This document shows, piece by piece, positions 51,348 through 60,413 of a DNA stretch of 64,000 nt. The first letter of the stretch is position 1; the number at the start of each line of letters is the position of its first letter. The translations under genes were made by a program, and so were the position numbers. The notes beneath the pieces were generated by a model. It was not told where the DNA came from, did not search any database, and saw only the letters and a list, made by a program, of their open reading frames with translations. This stretch comes from Pseudomonas flexibilis (GTDB taxonomy: Bacteria; Pseudomonadota; Gammaproteobacteria; Pseudomonadales; Pseudomonadaceae): NCBI RefSeq assembly GCF_000802425.1, contig NZ_JRUD01000030.1:20620-84619 (forward strand), read 5' to 3'.

Positions 51348-52331
51348 ATGGTGTGTTGGAAATCGCTGCGACTGGGCCTGCTGCTGATTGCCGGCCTGCC
51401 GGTGCCGCTGCTGGCCGATTCGCTGTCCATCAAGGTCGAGAATGACCTGCTGTCCTACGAGGACGACGACGGCCACTACAGCGGCGGACTGGAGCTGTTC
51501 TGGTCCTTCGAACCCGACAACGGGCACTGGGCGCGCGGCCTGGCCGAGGCCCTGCCGGGCTGGGCGGGCGACGAGGTGCAGACCCTCGCCTACCGGTTCG
51601 GCATGCAGGGCTATACCCCCGAGGACCTGCGCAGTCGCGAGCTGATCGAGGACGACCGGCCTTACGCGGGTTTGCTGTTCCTCGGCGTATCGATGTACGC
51701 GGAGCGTGACGAGACGAACCAGCGCGTGAGCCGCGAACTGCACCTGGACACCGGCCTGGTGGGGCCGGGCACCGGGGTTGGCAAGGTGCAGCACTGGATC
51801 CACAAGCACATCAACGCCACCGAGCCGCGCGGCTGGAAGCACCAGCTGCGTAACGAACCCTTCCTCAATGTGGCCTACGGGCAGCAGTGGTGGCGCCAGG
51901 GCCAGCTGTTCGGTCTGGAACTCGAATACGCGCCTACCGCCGGCCTGGCGCTGGGCAATCTCTACACCTATGCCTCGGCCGGCGGGGTGTTGCGCTTCGG
52001 CCGGCACCTGGAGCGCAGCCAGGGCATTCCCTCGGTGACCCCGGCGCAGAGCGGCAGCCAGTACTTCACGCCGCTTGGACACTTCGCCTGGTACGGTTTC
52101 CTGGGGCTGGAAGGTCGCTACATGGCCTACAACCTGCTGCTCGACGGCAACACCTTCAAGTCCAGCCACTCGGTGGATCGCGAGGAATGGGTCGGCGATG
52201 CCCTGGCCGGCCTGGCACTCACCTGGAGCCGCTGGCAGCTGACCTTCGTCAGTGTCTGGCGCACCCACGAGTTCCGTGGCCAGCAGGGGCATGACCAGTT
52301 CGGCTCGGTGACCCTGTCCTACGGTTTCTGA
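51348..52331 (+). CDS. lipid A deacylase LpxR family outer-membrane protein
   Basis: A 327-residue protein with a signal peptide ending LLA before DSLSIKVENDLLSYEDD. The DUF2219/LpxR pattern is clear: N-D-xx-Y/F...DDGHYSGGLELFW, DDRPYAGLLFLGVS, and the final beta strand ending SVTLSYGF with a C-terminal Phe as in outer-membrane barrels. LpxR removes the 3'-acyloxyacyl chain of lipid A in Salmonella; the same activity here is inferred. ATG 51348 chosen because it begins the signal peptide. Confidence 0.88.
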   Translation: MVCWKSLRLGLLLIAGLPVPLLADSLSIKVENDLLSYEDDDGHYSGGLELFWSFEPDNGHWARGLAEALPGWAGDEVQTLAYRFGMQGYTPEDLRSRELIEDDRPYAGLLFLGVSMYAERDETNQRVSRELHLDTGLVGPGTGVGKVQHWIHKHINATEPRGWKHQLRNEPFLNVAYGQQWWRQGQLFGLELEYAPTAGLALGNLYTYASAGGVLRFGRHLERSQGIPSVTPAQSGSQYFTPLGHFAWYGFLGLEGRYMAYNLLLDGNTFKSSHSVDREEWVGDALAGLALTWSRWQLTFVSVWRTHEFRGQQGHDQFGSVTLSYGF

Positions 52332-53137
52332 GCCGGCGCGCAGACCAGCGGCCGTTGCCGGAAGCCGGCCCAGGCCGTTTCCCAGCCCTCGCTGTGCGTC
52401 GCATCCACCGTCCGGATCTCCAGGCAGTCGGCCGTCCCGAGGCTGTCGGCGTACTGATAGGCCAGCGGGGGCGGCACCACCTTGTCGCGCTGTCCGGTCA
52501 GGTGCCGCTGGGGAATCTGGCGCAGGCGCTCGCGATAGGCCAGCGGCTCCAGCGAACCGGTCAGCGGCGTGAGGCGGTGATGGGCGATCCAGGCACTGGG
52601 GTGCAGGTTGCCGGCCAGGGTCTGCACGGCAACCACGTCGTTGCGCTCGGCCGCCAGGAGCAGGGCAAGGGCGCCGCCACCGGAATACCCCACCAGCTCC
52701 AGGCGGCGCACGCCGTAGCGCTGCTTCAACTGGTCGAGGGCCGCATGCAGGCTGTTGAGTACCGGGCGGCTGAAGCGCTGGTCGGTCCATAGCAGCGGCT
52801 TGCAGTCCGGGTGCTCGACAAACTGGCAGGGCCGCGCCAGGTATACCGCACCCAGCGGGTCGAGGGTGGCCAGGCGGGCCACCAGCAGGTCGCGGGGCGT
52901 GGGGTCCAGGCTGGGCTGGGTGGGCGTGGCCCAGGCATAGCCGTCACCCTCCAGGTACACGCGCAGGCTGTGGCCCTCGACGCGGCGCGGCAGCACCGCC
53001 TGCAGCGGGAAGGGGGTGGTGGCCAGCACGCGGACCTCCCGGCTGGTCAGTTGTGCTTCCTCGCTCAGCTGTTTCAGGGGCGCCCCGCAGCCGCCGAGCA
53101 GTACCGCGAGCACGAGCAGGAACGCGCCGCGGCGCAT
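52319..53137 (-). CDS. alpha/beta hydrolase lipoprotein
   Basis: A 272-residue protein with a lipoprotein signal (FLLVLAVLLGGC, lipid-modified C17) and an alpha/beta hydrolase fold: nucleophile GYSGGGALALLLA, then an Asp region (TGQRDKVVPP) and His in VDATHSEGW. Substrate unknown; probably attached to a membrane and facing the periplasm. Its last 13 bases overlap the convergent LpxR gene. It starts just after the stop of the LysR gene upstream, suggesting a short operon with it. Confidence 0.8.
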   Translation of the reverse strand: MRRGAFLLVLAVLLGGCGAPLKQLSEEAQLTSREVRVLATTPFPLQAVLPRRVEGHSLRVYLEGDGYAWATPTQPSLDPTPRDLLVARLATLDPLGAVYLARPCQFVEHPDCKPLLWTDQRFSRPVLNSLHAALDQLKQRYGVRRLELVGYSGGGALALLLAAERNDVVAVQTLAGNLHPSAWIAHHRLTPLTGSLEPLAYRERLRQIPQRHLTGQRDKVVPPPLAYQYADSLGTADCLEIRTVDATHSEGWETAWAGFRQRPLVCAPAQKP

Positions 53138-53138
53138 A

Positions 53139-54041
53139 TCAGGTCTCCTGGGTGACCGGACGGCCGGTGAGCCGCTCGATCAGCGCCAGCAGGATGCCGG
53201 GCAGGGCGTTCAGGTCGCGGGCCAGGATGCGTCGTTCGCGCACCGCCCAGGGCTCGTCGAGCTGCACCGTGGCCAGGCGCATGGTGCGGCTGTGCCGCTG
53301 GGCGGCGGACTCGGGAATGATGCCGATGCCCACGCCGGCCTCGATCATCCGGCAGCTGGCTTCGAAGCTGGAGACCTGGATGCGCAGCGACAGCTTCTGG
53401 CCGAGTTTTTCCACCTCGTCGCGCAGGAAGGTCAGCAGCGTGCTGCCTTCGTGCAGGCTGATATGCGGGTAGGCCAGAGTCTGCGAGAGGGTCACGGACT
53501 TCTCGCCGGCCAGGGGATGGCCCTCGGGTACGGCCAGCACCAGGCGATCGGTGCTGAAGTGGATGGCCTGCAGGCCGCTGACCTCCAGCGGGCCGGCGAT
53601 GATGCCCAGGTCGGTGGTGCCGTCCAGCACGCCGCGCACGATGTCGCGGCTCTGGCGCTCCTGCAGGTCCACGGTCACGCCCGGGCGCTCGACCAGGAAA
53701 CCGGCCAGCACTTCGGGCAGGAACTCGGTGACCGCCGTGGTGTTGGCGAAGATGCGGATGTGCCCGGCGTTATCGGCGCCGTAGGTGGTGAACTCGCTTT
53801 TCAGGTAGTCCACCTGGCGCATGATGAGCCGCGCATGCTGCAGCAGCTTGTGGCCGGCGGGGGTCAGCTCCACACCGCGGCTGTCGCGGTACAGCAGGCG
53901 GCTGTCCAGCTGGCCCTCCAGCGCCTTGATGCGGGCGCTGGCGGCAGCCGGTGACAGGTGCGCGCGGCGCGCGCCCTGGGTCAGGCTCGGCGATTCGGCA
54001 ATGTGGATGAACAGGCGCAGGTCGGCCAGATCGAAGTGCAT
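53139..54041 (-). CDS. itcR: LysR-type regulator of the itaconate operon
   Basis: A 300-residue LysR regulator: N-terminal HTH MHFDLADLRLFIHIAESPSL with LSPAAASARIKALEGQL, then the effector domain. ATG 54041 has GGAGG eight bases upstream. Divergent from ich, the first gene of the itaconate unit, in the position of P. aeruginosa PA0877. By context it should respond to itaconate or its CoA derivatives. It lies one base after the lipoprotein hydrolase gene in the transcription direction. Confidence 0.87.
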   Translation of the reverse strand: MHFDLADLRLFIHIAESPSLTQGARRAHLSPAAASARIKALEGQLDSRLLYRDSRGVELTPAGHKLLQHARLIMRQVDYLKSEFTTYGADNAGHIRIFANTTAVTEFLPEVLAGFLVERPGVTVDLQERQSRDIVRGVLDGTTDLGIIAGPLEVSGLQAIHFSTDRLVLAVPEGHPLAGEKSVTLSQTLAYPHISLHEGSTLLTFLRDEVEKLGQKLSLRIQVSSFEASCRMIEAGVGIGIIPESAAQRHSRTMRLATVQLDEPWAVRERRILARDLNALPGILLALIERLTGRPVTQET

Positions 54042-54097
54042 GGATGTCCTCCGGACAACAGCGGTAAGTGGGACCGTCTCTCGGAAAAGGCGTTCAG

Positions 54098-54133
54098 AAT
54101 ATCCGAATGCCGGTGGTTGTAAATCCGGATTCA
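54098..54133. promoter_or_regulatory. candidate LysR operator between itcR and ich
   Basis: GAATATCCG at 54098-54106 faces CGGATTC at 54127-54133, with a palindromic ATCCGGAT core in the right half. Dyads of this kind in the gap between a LysR gene and its divergent target are typical operators, but the match is imperfect. Confidence 0.35.
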
Positions 54134-54196
54134 CGAAACGCGAGGCGCCGATGCATCCTGCGGTCACAACCACAAGACACACGCGGGATGCCCGTA

Positions 54197-55024
54197 ATGA
54201 CCGACGCCGCCCTGACTGCCTGGATCGGACGCACCGAAGAAGCCCAGGACCAGCTGAGCCATAACCTCCTCAAGCGCATCGCCGCCACCCTGGGCGAGCA
54301 GACCCCTGCCAACGGCCAGCCGCTGCCGCCGCTGTGGCAGTGGTGTTTCTTCCAGGACCCGGTGTTCGAGACTGGCCTGGGCGCCGATGGCCATCCGGCG
54401 CGTGGCGGCTTCCTGCCGCCGGCCGACAACCGCAACCGCATGTGGGCGGGCGGCCGCGTGGAGTTCTTCGAGCCGCTGCAGGCCGGCGCGAACGCCGAGA
54501 AGGTTTCCACCATCAAGCACATCGAGGAAAAGCATGGCCGCACCGGCTCGCTGCTGTTCGTCACCGTGCAGCACGACTACCTGCAGGACGGCAGCCTGGC
54601 GATCCGCGAGGAACAGGACATCGTCTACCGCGAGCCGACCCCGCCGAAGCTCGGCGGCGGCGAAGAGCTGCCCACCGGCGACTGGCACGAGTCCATCACG
54701 CCCAGCTCGACCCTGCTGTTCCGCTATTCCGCCGTGACCTTCAACGGCCACCGCATCCATTACGACTTCCCCTATGTGACCGAGACCGAAGGCTACCCGG
54801 GTCTGGTGGTGCACGGTCCGCTGATCGCCACCCTGAACCTGCGCGCCTTCTGCCGCGCCCACCCGCAGGCCCGCCTGCGCCGCTTCGCCTATCGCGGCGT
54901 GCGTCCGCTGATCGCGCCGCAACCGTTCGAGGTGGGCGGCCGCATCGTCGCGCCCGGCAAGGCCGAGCTGTGGGCCGGTAACGCCGACGGCATCGCCCAG
55001 AAGGCCGAAGTGGAATTCGAATAA
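54197..55024 (+). CDS. ich: itaconyl-CoA hydratase
   Basis: A 275-residue MaoC/FAS1-type double hot-dog dehydratase that hydrates itaconyl-CoA to (S)-citramalyl-CoA. The N-terminal half is the FAS1-like dehydratase fold, and the catalytic hydratase helix is in the C-terminal part (SAVTFNGHRIHYDFPY...EGYPGLVVHGPLIA), with the conserved N-x-H/D-x-xH pattern at about 189-195. First gene of the itaconate operon. An ATG nine bases upstream (54188) is possible; I prefer 54197 on reading MTDAAL. Ribosome site weak. Confidence 0.92.
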   Translation: MTDAALTAWIGRTEEAQDQLSHNLLKRIAATLGEQTPANGQPLPPLWQWCFFQDPVFETGLGADGHPARGGFLPPADNRNRMWAGGRVEFFEPLQAGANAEKVSTIKHIEEKHGRTGSLLFVTVQHDYLQDGSLAIREEQDIVYREPTPPKLGGGEELPTGDWHESITPSSTLLFRYSAVTFNGHRIHYDFPYVTETEGYPGLVVHGPLIATLNLRAFCRAHPQARLRRFAYRGVRPLIAPQPFEVGGRIVAPGKAELWAGNADGIAQKAEVEFE

Positions 55025-55051
55025 AAGCGGCCAACACCGCGCTATCCGGAG

Positions 55052-55078
55052 GGTGGTCAAGGTACAGCCTTGGCCACC
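55052..55078. repeat. REP-like hairpin after ich
   Basis: GGTGGTCAAGG and CCTTGGCCACC form an 11-bp arm pair (one G:T) around a five-base loop. It matches the GTGGTCAACG...TTGGCCACC variant at 56403-56433, so it belongs to the same local REP subfamily. Confidence 0.6.
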
Positions 55079-55133
55079 GAGTGGCGGCCCGAGCAACAGC
55101 CGTCGGTAACAAGAAGAACATCGAGGAACCGCA

Positions 55134-56297
55134 ATGAACCCGTACCTGAATGACGAATACAACGCCATCCGTGAAGGCGTGCGCGCCCTGTGCGCCGAGT
55201 TCCCCGCCGAATACTGGCGCAAGATCGACGAGGAAAAGGGCTTCCCGGAAGCATTCGTCACCGCGATGACCGAAGCCGGCTGGCTGTCGGCGATGATCCC
55301 GGAAGAGTACGGCGGCTCGGGCCTGGGCCTGGCTGAAGCCTCCATCATCCTGGAGGAGGTCAACCGCTGCGGCGGCAACTCCGGCACCATCCATGGCCAG
55401 ATGTACAACATGTTCACCCTCCTGCGTAACGGCAGCGAGGAGCAGAAGCGCTACTACCTGCCCAAGCTGGCCAGCGGCGAGCTGCGCCTGCAGTCCATGG
55501 GCGTGACTGAGCCGACCACCGGCACCGACACCACGAAGATCAAGACCACCGCGGTGCGCCAGGGCGACAAGTACGTCATCAACGGCCAGAAGGTGTGGAT
55601 CTCGCGCATCCAGCACTCCGACCTGATGATCCTGCTGGCGCGCACCACGCCGCTGGCCGAGGTGAAGAAGAAGGCCGACGGCATGTCGATCTTCCTGGTC
55701 GACCTGCGCGAAGCCATCGGCAACGGCCTGACCGTGCAGCCGATCGCCAACATGGTCAACCACGAGACCAACGAGCTGTTCTTCGACAACCTGGAAATCC
55801 CCGCCAGCAGCCTGATCGGCGAAGAGGGCAAGGGCTTCCGCTACATCCTCGACGGCCTGAACGCCGAGCGCACCCTGATCGCCGCCGAGTGCATCGGCGA
55901 CGGCCGCTGGTTCACCGAGAAGTCGGCCCAGTACGCCCGCGACCGCGTGGTGTTCGGTCGCCCGATCGGCCAGAACCAGGGTGTTCAGTTCCCGATCGCC
56001 GAGGCGCACATCGAGCTGGAAGCGGCCGACCTGATGCGCTGGCGTGCCTGCGAAGAGTATGACGCCGGCCGTAACGCCGGGGCCGCCGCCAACATGGCCA
56101 AGTACCTGGCCGCCAAGGCGTCCTGGGAAGCGGCCAACGCCTGCCTGCAGACCCACGGCGGTTTCGGCTTCGCCAACGAGTACGACGTCGAGCGCAAGTT
56201 CCGCGAGACCCGTCTGTACCAGGTAGCGCCGATCTCCACCAACCTGATTCTTTCCTACGTCGCGGAACACCTGCTGGAGCTGCCGCGCTCGTTCTGA
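55134..56297 (+). CDS. acyl-CoA dehydrogenase of the itaconate operon
   Basis: A 387-residue flavoprotein with the family signature SMGVTEPTTGTDTTKIKT and NGQKVWISRIQHSDL. It corresponds in order to PA0879 of P. aeruginosa, whose precise role in the itaconate cluster is unresolved. The usual C-terminal catalytic Glu position (in Y-E-G-T) is Gln here (LYQVAPIST), while a Glu occurs in LNAERTLIAAE, the place used by isovaleryl-CoA dehydrogenase, so the base is probably there. GAGGAA precedes ATG 55134. REP elements lie on both sides. Confidence 0.92.
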   Translation: MNPYLNDEYNAIREGVRALCAEFPAEYWRKIDEEKGFPEAFVTAMTEAGWLSAMIPEEYGGSGLGLAEASIILEEVNRCGGNSGTIHGQMYNMFTLLRNGSEEQKRYYLPKLASGELRLQSMGVTEPTTGTDTTKIKTTAVRQGDKYVINGQKVWISRIQHSDLMILLARTTPLAEVKKKADGMSIFLVDLREAIGNGLTVQPIANMVNHETNELFFDNLEIPASSLIGEEGKGFRYILDGLNAERTLIAAECIGDGRWFTEKSAQYARDRVVFGRPIGQNQGVQFPIAEAHIELEAADLMRWRACEEYDAGRNAGAAANMAKYLAAKASWEAANACLQTHGGFGFANEYDVERKFRETRLYQVAPISTNLILSYVAEHLLELPRSF

Positions 56298-56304
56298 TGA
56301 ACCC

Positions 56305-56433
56305 GTAGGGTGGAAAACGGCGCAGCCTTTTCCACCAGACGGAGCAGTGGGCGGGCATCGGTGGAAAAGACCCGGCGGTCGTTCTCCACCCTACGAATGA
56401 CCGTAGGGTGGTCAACGCAACCCGTTGGCCACC
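56305..56433. repeat. variant BIME plus single REP between two itaconate-operon genes
   Basis: 56305-56394 starts GTAGGGTGGAAAACG and ends TTCTCCACCCTAC (paired REPs). A separate hairpin GTAGGGTGGTCAACG...TTGGCCACC is at 56403-56433. Both differ from the GTAGGGCGGACAACG type at the same bases in both arms, so pairing is kept by compensating changes. Confidence 0.85.
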
Positions 56434-56473
56434 ACCGCGCCGGAACGGTGCGTTATGAAGACGGAGAGACGTT

Positions 56474-56866
56474 ATGCAGATCAGCCATCTCGACCATCTG
56501 GTGCTTACGGTGCAGGACATCGGGCGCAGCGTCGACTTCTACACCCGCGTGCTGGGCATGCAGCCGGTGGTGTTCGGTGAAGGCCGCAAGGCACTGGCCT
56601 TCGGCGAGCAGAAGATCAACCTGCACCAGGCCGGCGCGGAATTCGAACCGCACGCCCATCGCCCGACGCCGGGTTCGGCGGACCTGTGCTTCATCGTCGC
56701 CGAGCCGCTGGAACAGGTGATCGCCCAGCTGCAGGCCAACGGCGTCGAGATGCTGATGGGGCCGGTGATGCGCACCGGCGCCCAGGGACCGATCCGCTCC
56801 GTCTACCTGCTCGACCCCGATCTGAACCTCATCGAACTCTCGAATTACGTGGAGATGGCCGAATGA
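56474..56866 (+). CDS. glyoxalase/VOC family protein
   Basis: A 130-residue vicinal-oxygen-chelate protein: ISHLDHLVLTVQDIGRSVDFYTRVLGM at the N terminus with the first metal His, INLHQAG, and YLLDPDLNLIELSNY with the terminal Glu. It occupies the position of PA0880 in P. aeruginosa. Its exact role in itaconate use is not known. The stop overlaps the next start by four bases. Confidence 0.88.
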   Translation: MQISHLDHLVLTVQDIGRSVDFYTRVLGMQPVVFGEGRKALAFGEQKINLHQAGAEFEPHAHRPTPGSADLCFIVAEPLEQVIAQLQANGVEMLMGPVMRTGAQGPIRSVYLLDPDLNLIELSNYVEMAE

Positions 56867-58215
56867 GCCAGCACACCCAAGCTCTTGCCGCTTTCCTTGC
56901 CGACCTGCGCTACGAGCAGGTGCCGGCCGCGGTTCTCGACCGCACCGAAGACCTGTTCCTCGACTGGCTGGGCTCGGCGCTGGCCAGCCAGGGCGCGCAC
57001 CCGATTCCGCTGTTCGAGCGCTACGCCGAGAAGATGGGTCCGGCCGAAGGACGTTCCCGCATCCTGGTCAGCCGCCGCTCCAGCTCGGCCTACTTCGCCG
57101 CGCTGGTCAACGGCGCCAGCTCGCACCTGGTGGAGCAGGACGACCTGCACAACAGCTCCGTGCTGCACCCGGCCACCGTGGTGTTCCCGGCCGCGCTGGC
57201 CGCCGCGCAGGATCTCGGCAAGTCCGGCCGCGAGCTGCTGCTGGCCTCGCTGGCCGGCTACGAGGCGGGTATTCGCATCGGCGAATTCCTCGGCCGCTCC
57301 CACTACCGCATCTTCCACACCACCGCGACCGTCGGCACCCTGGCCGCTGCCGTGGCGGTCGGCAAGCTGATGGGCTTCGACAAGGAACAGTTCATCAATC
57401 TGCTGGGCAGCGCCGGCACCCAGGCCGCCGGCCTGTGGGAGTTCCTGCGCGACGCCGCCGATTCCAAGCAGCTGCACACCGCCAAGGCCGCCGCCGACGG
57501 TCTGCTGGCCGCCTACCTGACTGCCGATGGGCTGAGCGGGGCGCGCAACATCCTGGAAGGCGAGCAGGGCATGGCCGCCGGGATGTCGAAGGACGCCGAT
57601 CCGCGCTGGCTGTCCGACCGCCTGGGCGAGCGCTGGGCGCTGGCCGAGACCAGCTTCAAGTTCCACGCCTCCTGCCGTCACACCCATCCGGCCGCCGACG
57701 CGCTGCTGGCGCTGATGCAGCGCGAGAACCTGACTGCCGACGAGATCGCCCGGGTGACCACCCGCGTGCACCAGGGCGCCATCGATGTGCTAGGTCGCGT
57801 GCAGGTGCCGCAGACCGTGCACCAGGCCAAGTTCTCCATGGGCACCGTGCTGGGCCTGATCGCCCTGTACGGCAAGGCCGGCCTGACCGAATTTCACACC
57901 CACGCGCTGACCGACCCCCGCGTCGGCCAGTTCCGCGACAAGGTCAGCATGCTGCTGGATCCGGAAGTGGATGGCGCCTACCCGCAGCGCTGGCTGGGCC
58001 GCGTCGAGGTGGTCACCGTCGATGGCCGCACCCTGACTGCCGCCGTGGACGATCCCAAGGGCGATCCGGGCAACACCCTGAGCCGCGCCGAGCTGGAAGA
58101 CAAGTTCCGCCGCCTGGTGGCCTTCTCCGGCGCGCGCAGCGCCGCCGAGGCCGGCGTGCTGATCGACCGCGTCTGGCGCCTGCGTGACACCTACGACCTG
58201 GGCGGCCTGGCCTGA
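56863..58215 (+). CDS. MmgE/PrpD family protein of the itaconate operon
   Basis: A 450-residue protein of the MmgE/PrpD family (2-methylcitrate dehydratase-like, cis-aconitate decarboxylase-like). The family marker VNGASSHLVEQDDLHNSSVLHPATVVFPAALA is at about 88-120, and FKFHASCRHTHPAADALLAL near 275. Family members act on tricarboxylic or C5-dicarboxylic acids; in this locus it may isomerise or hydrate an itaconate-related acid. The ATGA overlap with the VOC gene shows tight coupling. Position equals PA0881. Confidence 0.9.
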   Translation: MSQHTQALAAFLADLRYEQVPAAVLDRTEDLFLDWLGSALASQGAHPIPLFERYAEKMGPAEGRSRILVSRRSSSAYFAALVNGASSHLVEQDDLHNSSVLHPATVVFPAALAAAQDLGKSGRELLLASLAGYEAGIRIGEFLGRSHYRIFHTTATVGTLAAAVAVGKLMGFDKEQFINLLGSAGTQAAGLWEFLRDAADSKQLHTAKAAADGLLAAYLTADGLSGARNILEGEQGMAAGMSKDADPRWLSDRLGERWALAETSFKFHASCRHTHPAADALLALMQRENLTADEIARVTTRVHQGAIDVLGRVQVPQTVHQAKFSMGTVLGLIALYGKAGLTEFHTHALTDPRVGQFRDKVSMLLDPEVDGAYPQRWLGRVEVVTVDGRTLTAAVDDPKGDPGNTLSRAELEDKFRRLVAFSGARSAAEAGVLIDRVWRLRDTYDLGGLA

Positions 58216-58231
58216 AGGCCGGAGCGTTTCC

Positions 58232-58324
58232 GTAGGGTGGAAAACGACCCCAGGCCTTTTCCACCGAATGCCGAGCGCATGGATTTGAAACGCGTGGAAA
58301 AGGCTTCGCCGTTTTCCACCCTAC
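58232..58324. repeat. variant BIME between the PrpD-like gene and ict
   Basis: Starts GTAGGGTGGAAAACG and ends CGTTTTCCACCCTAC, a perfect 15-base terminal inverted repeat; internal arms CTTTTCCACC and GTGGAAAAGG also pair. Same subtype as 56305-56394. Confidence 0.9.
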
Positions 58325-58355
58325 GGACTGAACCGAATTTGCAGGAACACCGGAT

Positions 58356-59561
58356 ATGACCGTACCGAACAACAACATCCGTCCGCTGGACGGCATCACC
58401 GTCGTCAGCCTGGAACACGCCATCGCCGCGCCGTTCTGCACCCGCCAACTGGCCGATCTGGGCGCGCGGGTGATCAAGGTCGAGCGTCCCGGCGCGGGCG
58501 ACTTCGCCCGGGGCTATGACGAGCGCGTCGACGGCCTGGCCTCCCACTTCGTGTGGACCAACCGCTCCAAGGAAAGCCTGACCCTGGACCTCAAGCAGGA
58601 CGATGCCATGCAGGTGCTCGACCAACTGCTGAGCCAGGCCGACGTGCTGGTGCAGAACCTGGCGCCGGGCGCCGCCGCGCGCATGGGCCTGTCCTTCGAG
58701 GTGCTGCATGAGTGCTACCCGCGCCTGATCGTCTGCGACATCTCCGGCTATGGCGAGGGCGGCCCCTACGAACAGAAGAAGGCCTACGACCTGCTGATCC
58801 AGTCCGAAGGCGGCTTCCTGTCCGTCACCGGCGGGCCCGGCGAGGACGAGATGGCCAAGGCCGGTTGCTCCATCGCCGACATCGCCGCCGGCATGTACGC
58901 CTACACCGGCGTGCTCTCGGCGCTGATGCTGCGCGACAAGACCGGCAAGGGCAGCCGGGTGGACGTGTCCATGCTGGAAAGCCTGGTGGAGTGGATGGGC
59001 TACCCCCTGTACTACGCCTACAAGGGTGCCACTCCGCCGCCGCGCGCCGGCGCCGCCCATGCCACCATCTACCCCTATGGCCCGTTCCCGGCTGGCGATG
59101 GCAAGACCGTGATGCTGGGCCTGCAGAACGAACGCGAGTGGGTGGCCTTCTGCGAGAAGGTGCTGCTCAAGCCGGAACTGGCCCGGGACCCGCGCTTCTC
59201 CGCCAACTTCAAGCGCTCGGAAAACCGCGCCGAGCTGCGCGCCATCATCGTCGAGGTGTTCAGCAGCCTGACCGCCGACGAGGTGATCGCCCGCCTGGAT
59301 GCCGCGCCCATTGCCAACGCCCATGTCAACGACATGGCCGGCGTCTGGGAGCACCCGCAGCTCAAGGCCCGCCAGCGCTGGACCACGGTGGGCAGCCCGG
59401 CCGGCGAATTGCCGGCGCTGCTGCCGCCGGGCCGCAACGCCTCCTTCCAACCGCGCATGGACCCGGTGCCCGCGCTCGGCGAGCATACCGAGCGCCTGCT
59501 GGGCGAGCTGGGCTACGCCGAGGGCGATATCCAGCGCCTGCGCCAGCAGGGCGCCGTCTGA
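58356..59561 (+). CDS. ict: itaconate CoA-transferase (family III)
   Basis: A 401-residue CaiB/BaiF-type CoA transferase. PLDGITVVSLEHAIAAPFCTRQLADLGARVIKVERPGAGD is the N-terminal signature, and the catalytic aspartate is D175 in GCSIADIAAGM. It activates itaconate with CoA (typically from succinyl-CoA) to itaconyl-CoA, the substrate of Ich. Same order as PA0882. Ccl follows 25 bases downstream. Confidence 0.94.
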   Translation: MTVPNNNIRPLDGITVVSLEHAIAAPFCTRQLADLGARVIKVERPGAGDFARGYDERVDGLASHFVWTNRSKESLTLDLKQDDAMQVLDQLLSQADVLVQNLAPGAAARMGLSFEVLHECYPRLIVCDISGYGEGGPYEQKKAYDLLIQSEGGFLSVTGGPGEDEMAKAGCSIADIAAGMYAYTGVLSALMLRDKTGKGSRVDVSMLESLVEWMGYPLYYAYKGATPPPRAGAAHATIYPYGPFPAGDGKTVMLGLQNEREWVAFCEKVLLKPELARDPRFSANFKRSENRAELRAIIVEVFSSLTADEVIARLDAAPIANAHVNDMAGVWEHPQLKARQRWTTVGSPAGELPALLPPGRNASFQPRMDPVPALGEHTERLLGELGYAEGDIQRLRQQGAV

Positions 59562-59586
59562 TCCCCTTACAAGAAGGACATTCTTC

Positions 59587-60405
59587 ATGAGCAGCATCGT
59601 TCGCTCCGCCCTGTTCGTGCCGGCCACCCGCCCGGAACGTATCGCCAAGGCCCTGGCCACCGGCGCCGACGTGGTCATCGTCGATCTCGAGGACGCCGTG
59701 GCCGAGGCCCAGAAGGTCGAGGCCCGTGACAACCTGGAGCGCTACCTGCACGACAACCCCGACGTGCGCGTCTTCGTGCGGATCAACGGTTCCCTGCATG
59801 CCCAGCATCTGGAGGATCTGGAAGTCTGCCGCCGCTATGCCGGTGTGGCGGGCATCCTGCTGCCCAAGGCCGAAAGCGCTCGCCAGGTCGAGCGCGCGGC
59901 GGAATGTGGCAAGCCGGTCTGGCCGATCATCGAGAGCGCGCTGGGTCTGCAGCGCCTGGAAGAGATCGCTCGCGCCAAGGGGGTCGAGCGCCTGAGCTTC
60001 GGTGCGCTGGACCTGGGTCTGGATCTGGGCCTGGCCAGCGGCACTGCCGCGGCCGAGCGCATCCTCGATCAGTCCCGCTACGCCATCCTGCTGCAATCGC
60101 GCCTGGCCGATCTCGCCGCACCGCTGGACAGCGTGTTCCCCGACTTCCAGGACGCTGACGGCCTGGCCCGCCACACCGCCGACATCCGCGACATGGGCTT
60201 CGGCGGCCGACTGTGCATCCACCCGAAGCAGGTGGAGGTGGTGCACGCCACCCTGATGCCCAGCGAAGCGGAGCTGGACTGGGCCCGCCGCGTCATGGCC
60301 GGCTTTGCCCGGGGCGAGGCGGTGTTCGTGGTGGACGGGCAGATGGTGGACATGCCGGTGGTCGGCCGTGCCCGGCGCCTGCTTGAGCGTGCCGGAGAGC
60401 AGTAA
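59587..60405 (+). CDS. ccl: (S)-citramalyl-CoA lyase
   Basis: A 272-residue HpcH/HpaI aldolase/citrate-lyase-beta-type enzyme that cleaves citramalyl-CoA to acetyl-CoA and pyruvate, finishing itaconate breakdown. Motifs include RSALFVPATRPERIAKAL, VVIVDLEDAV (metal-binding Glu/Asp), RINGSLHAQHLEDLE, WPIIESALGL and the C-terminal GRLCIHPKQVEVVHATLMPS. AGAAGGA precedes ATG 59587. Position equals PA0883. Confidence 0.95.
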   Translation: MSSIVRSALFVPATRPERIAKALATGADVVIVDLEDAVAEAQKVEARDNLERYLHDNPDVRVFVRINGSLHAQHLEDLEVCRRYAGVAGILLPKAESARQVERAAECGKPVWPIIESALGLQRLEEIARAKGVERLSFGALDLGLDLGLASGTAAAERILDQSRYAILLQSRLADLAAPLDSVFPDFQDADGLARHTADIRDMGFGGRLCIHPKQVEVVHATLMPSEAELDWARRVMAGFARGEAVFVVDGQMVDMPVVGRARRLLERAGEQ

Positions 60406-60413
60406 ACGTTCGC

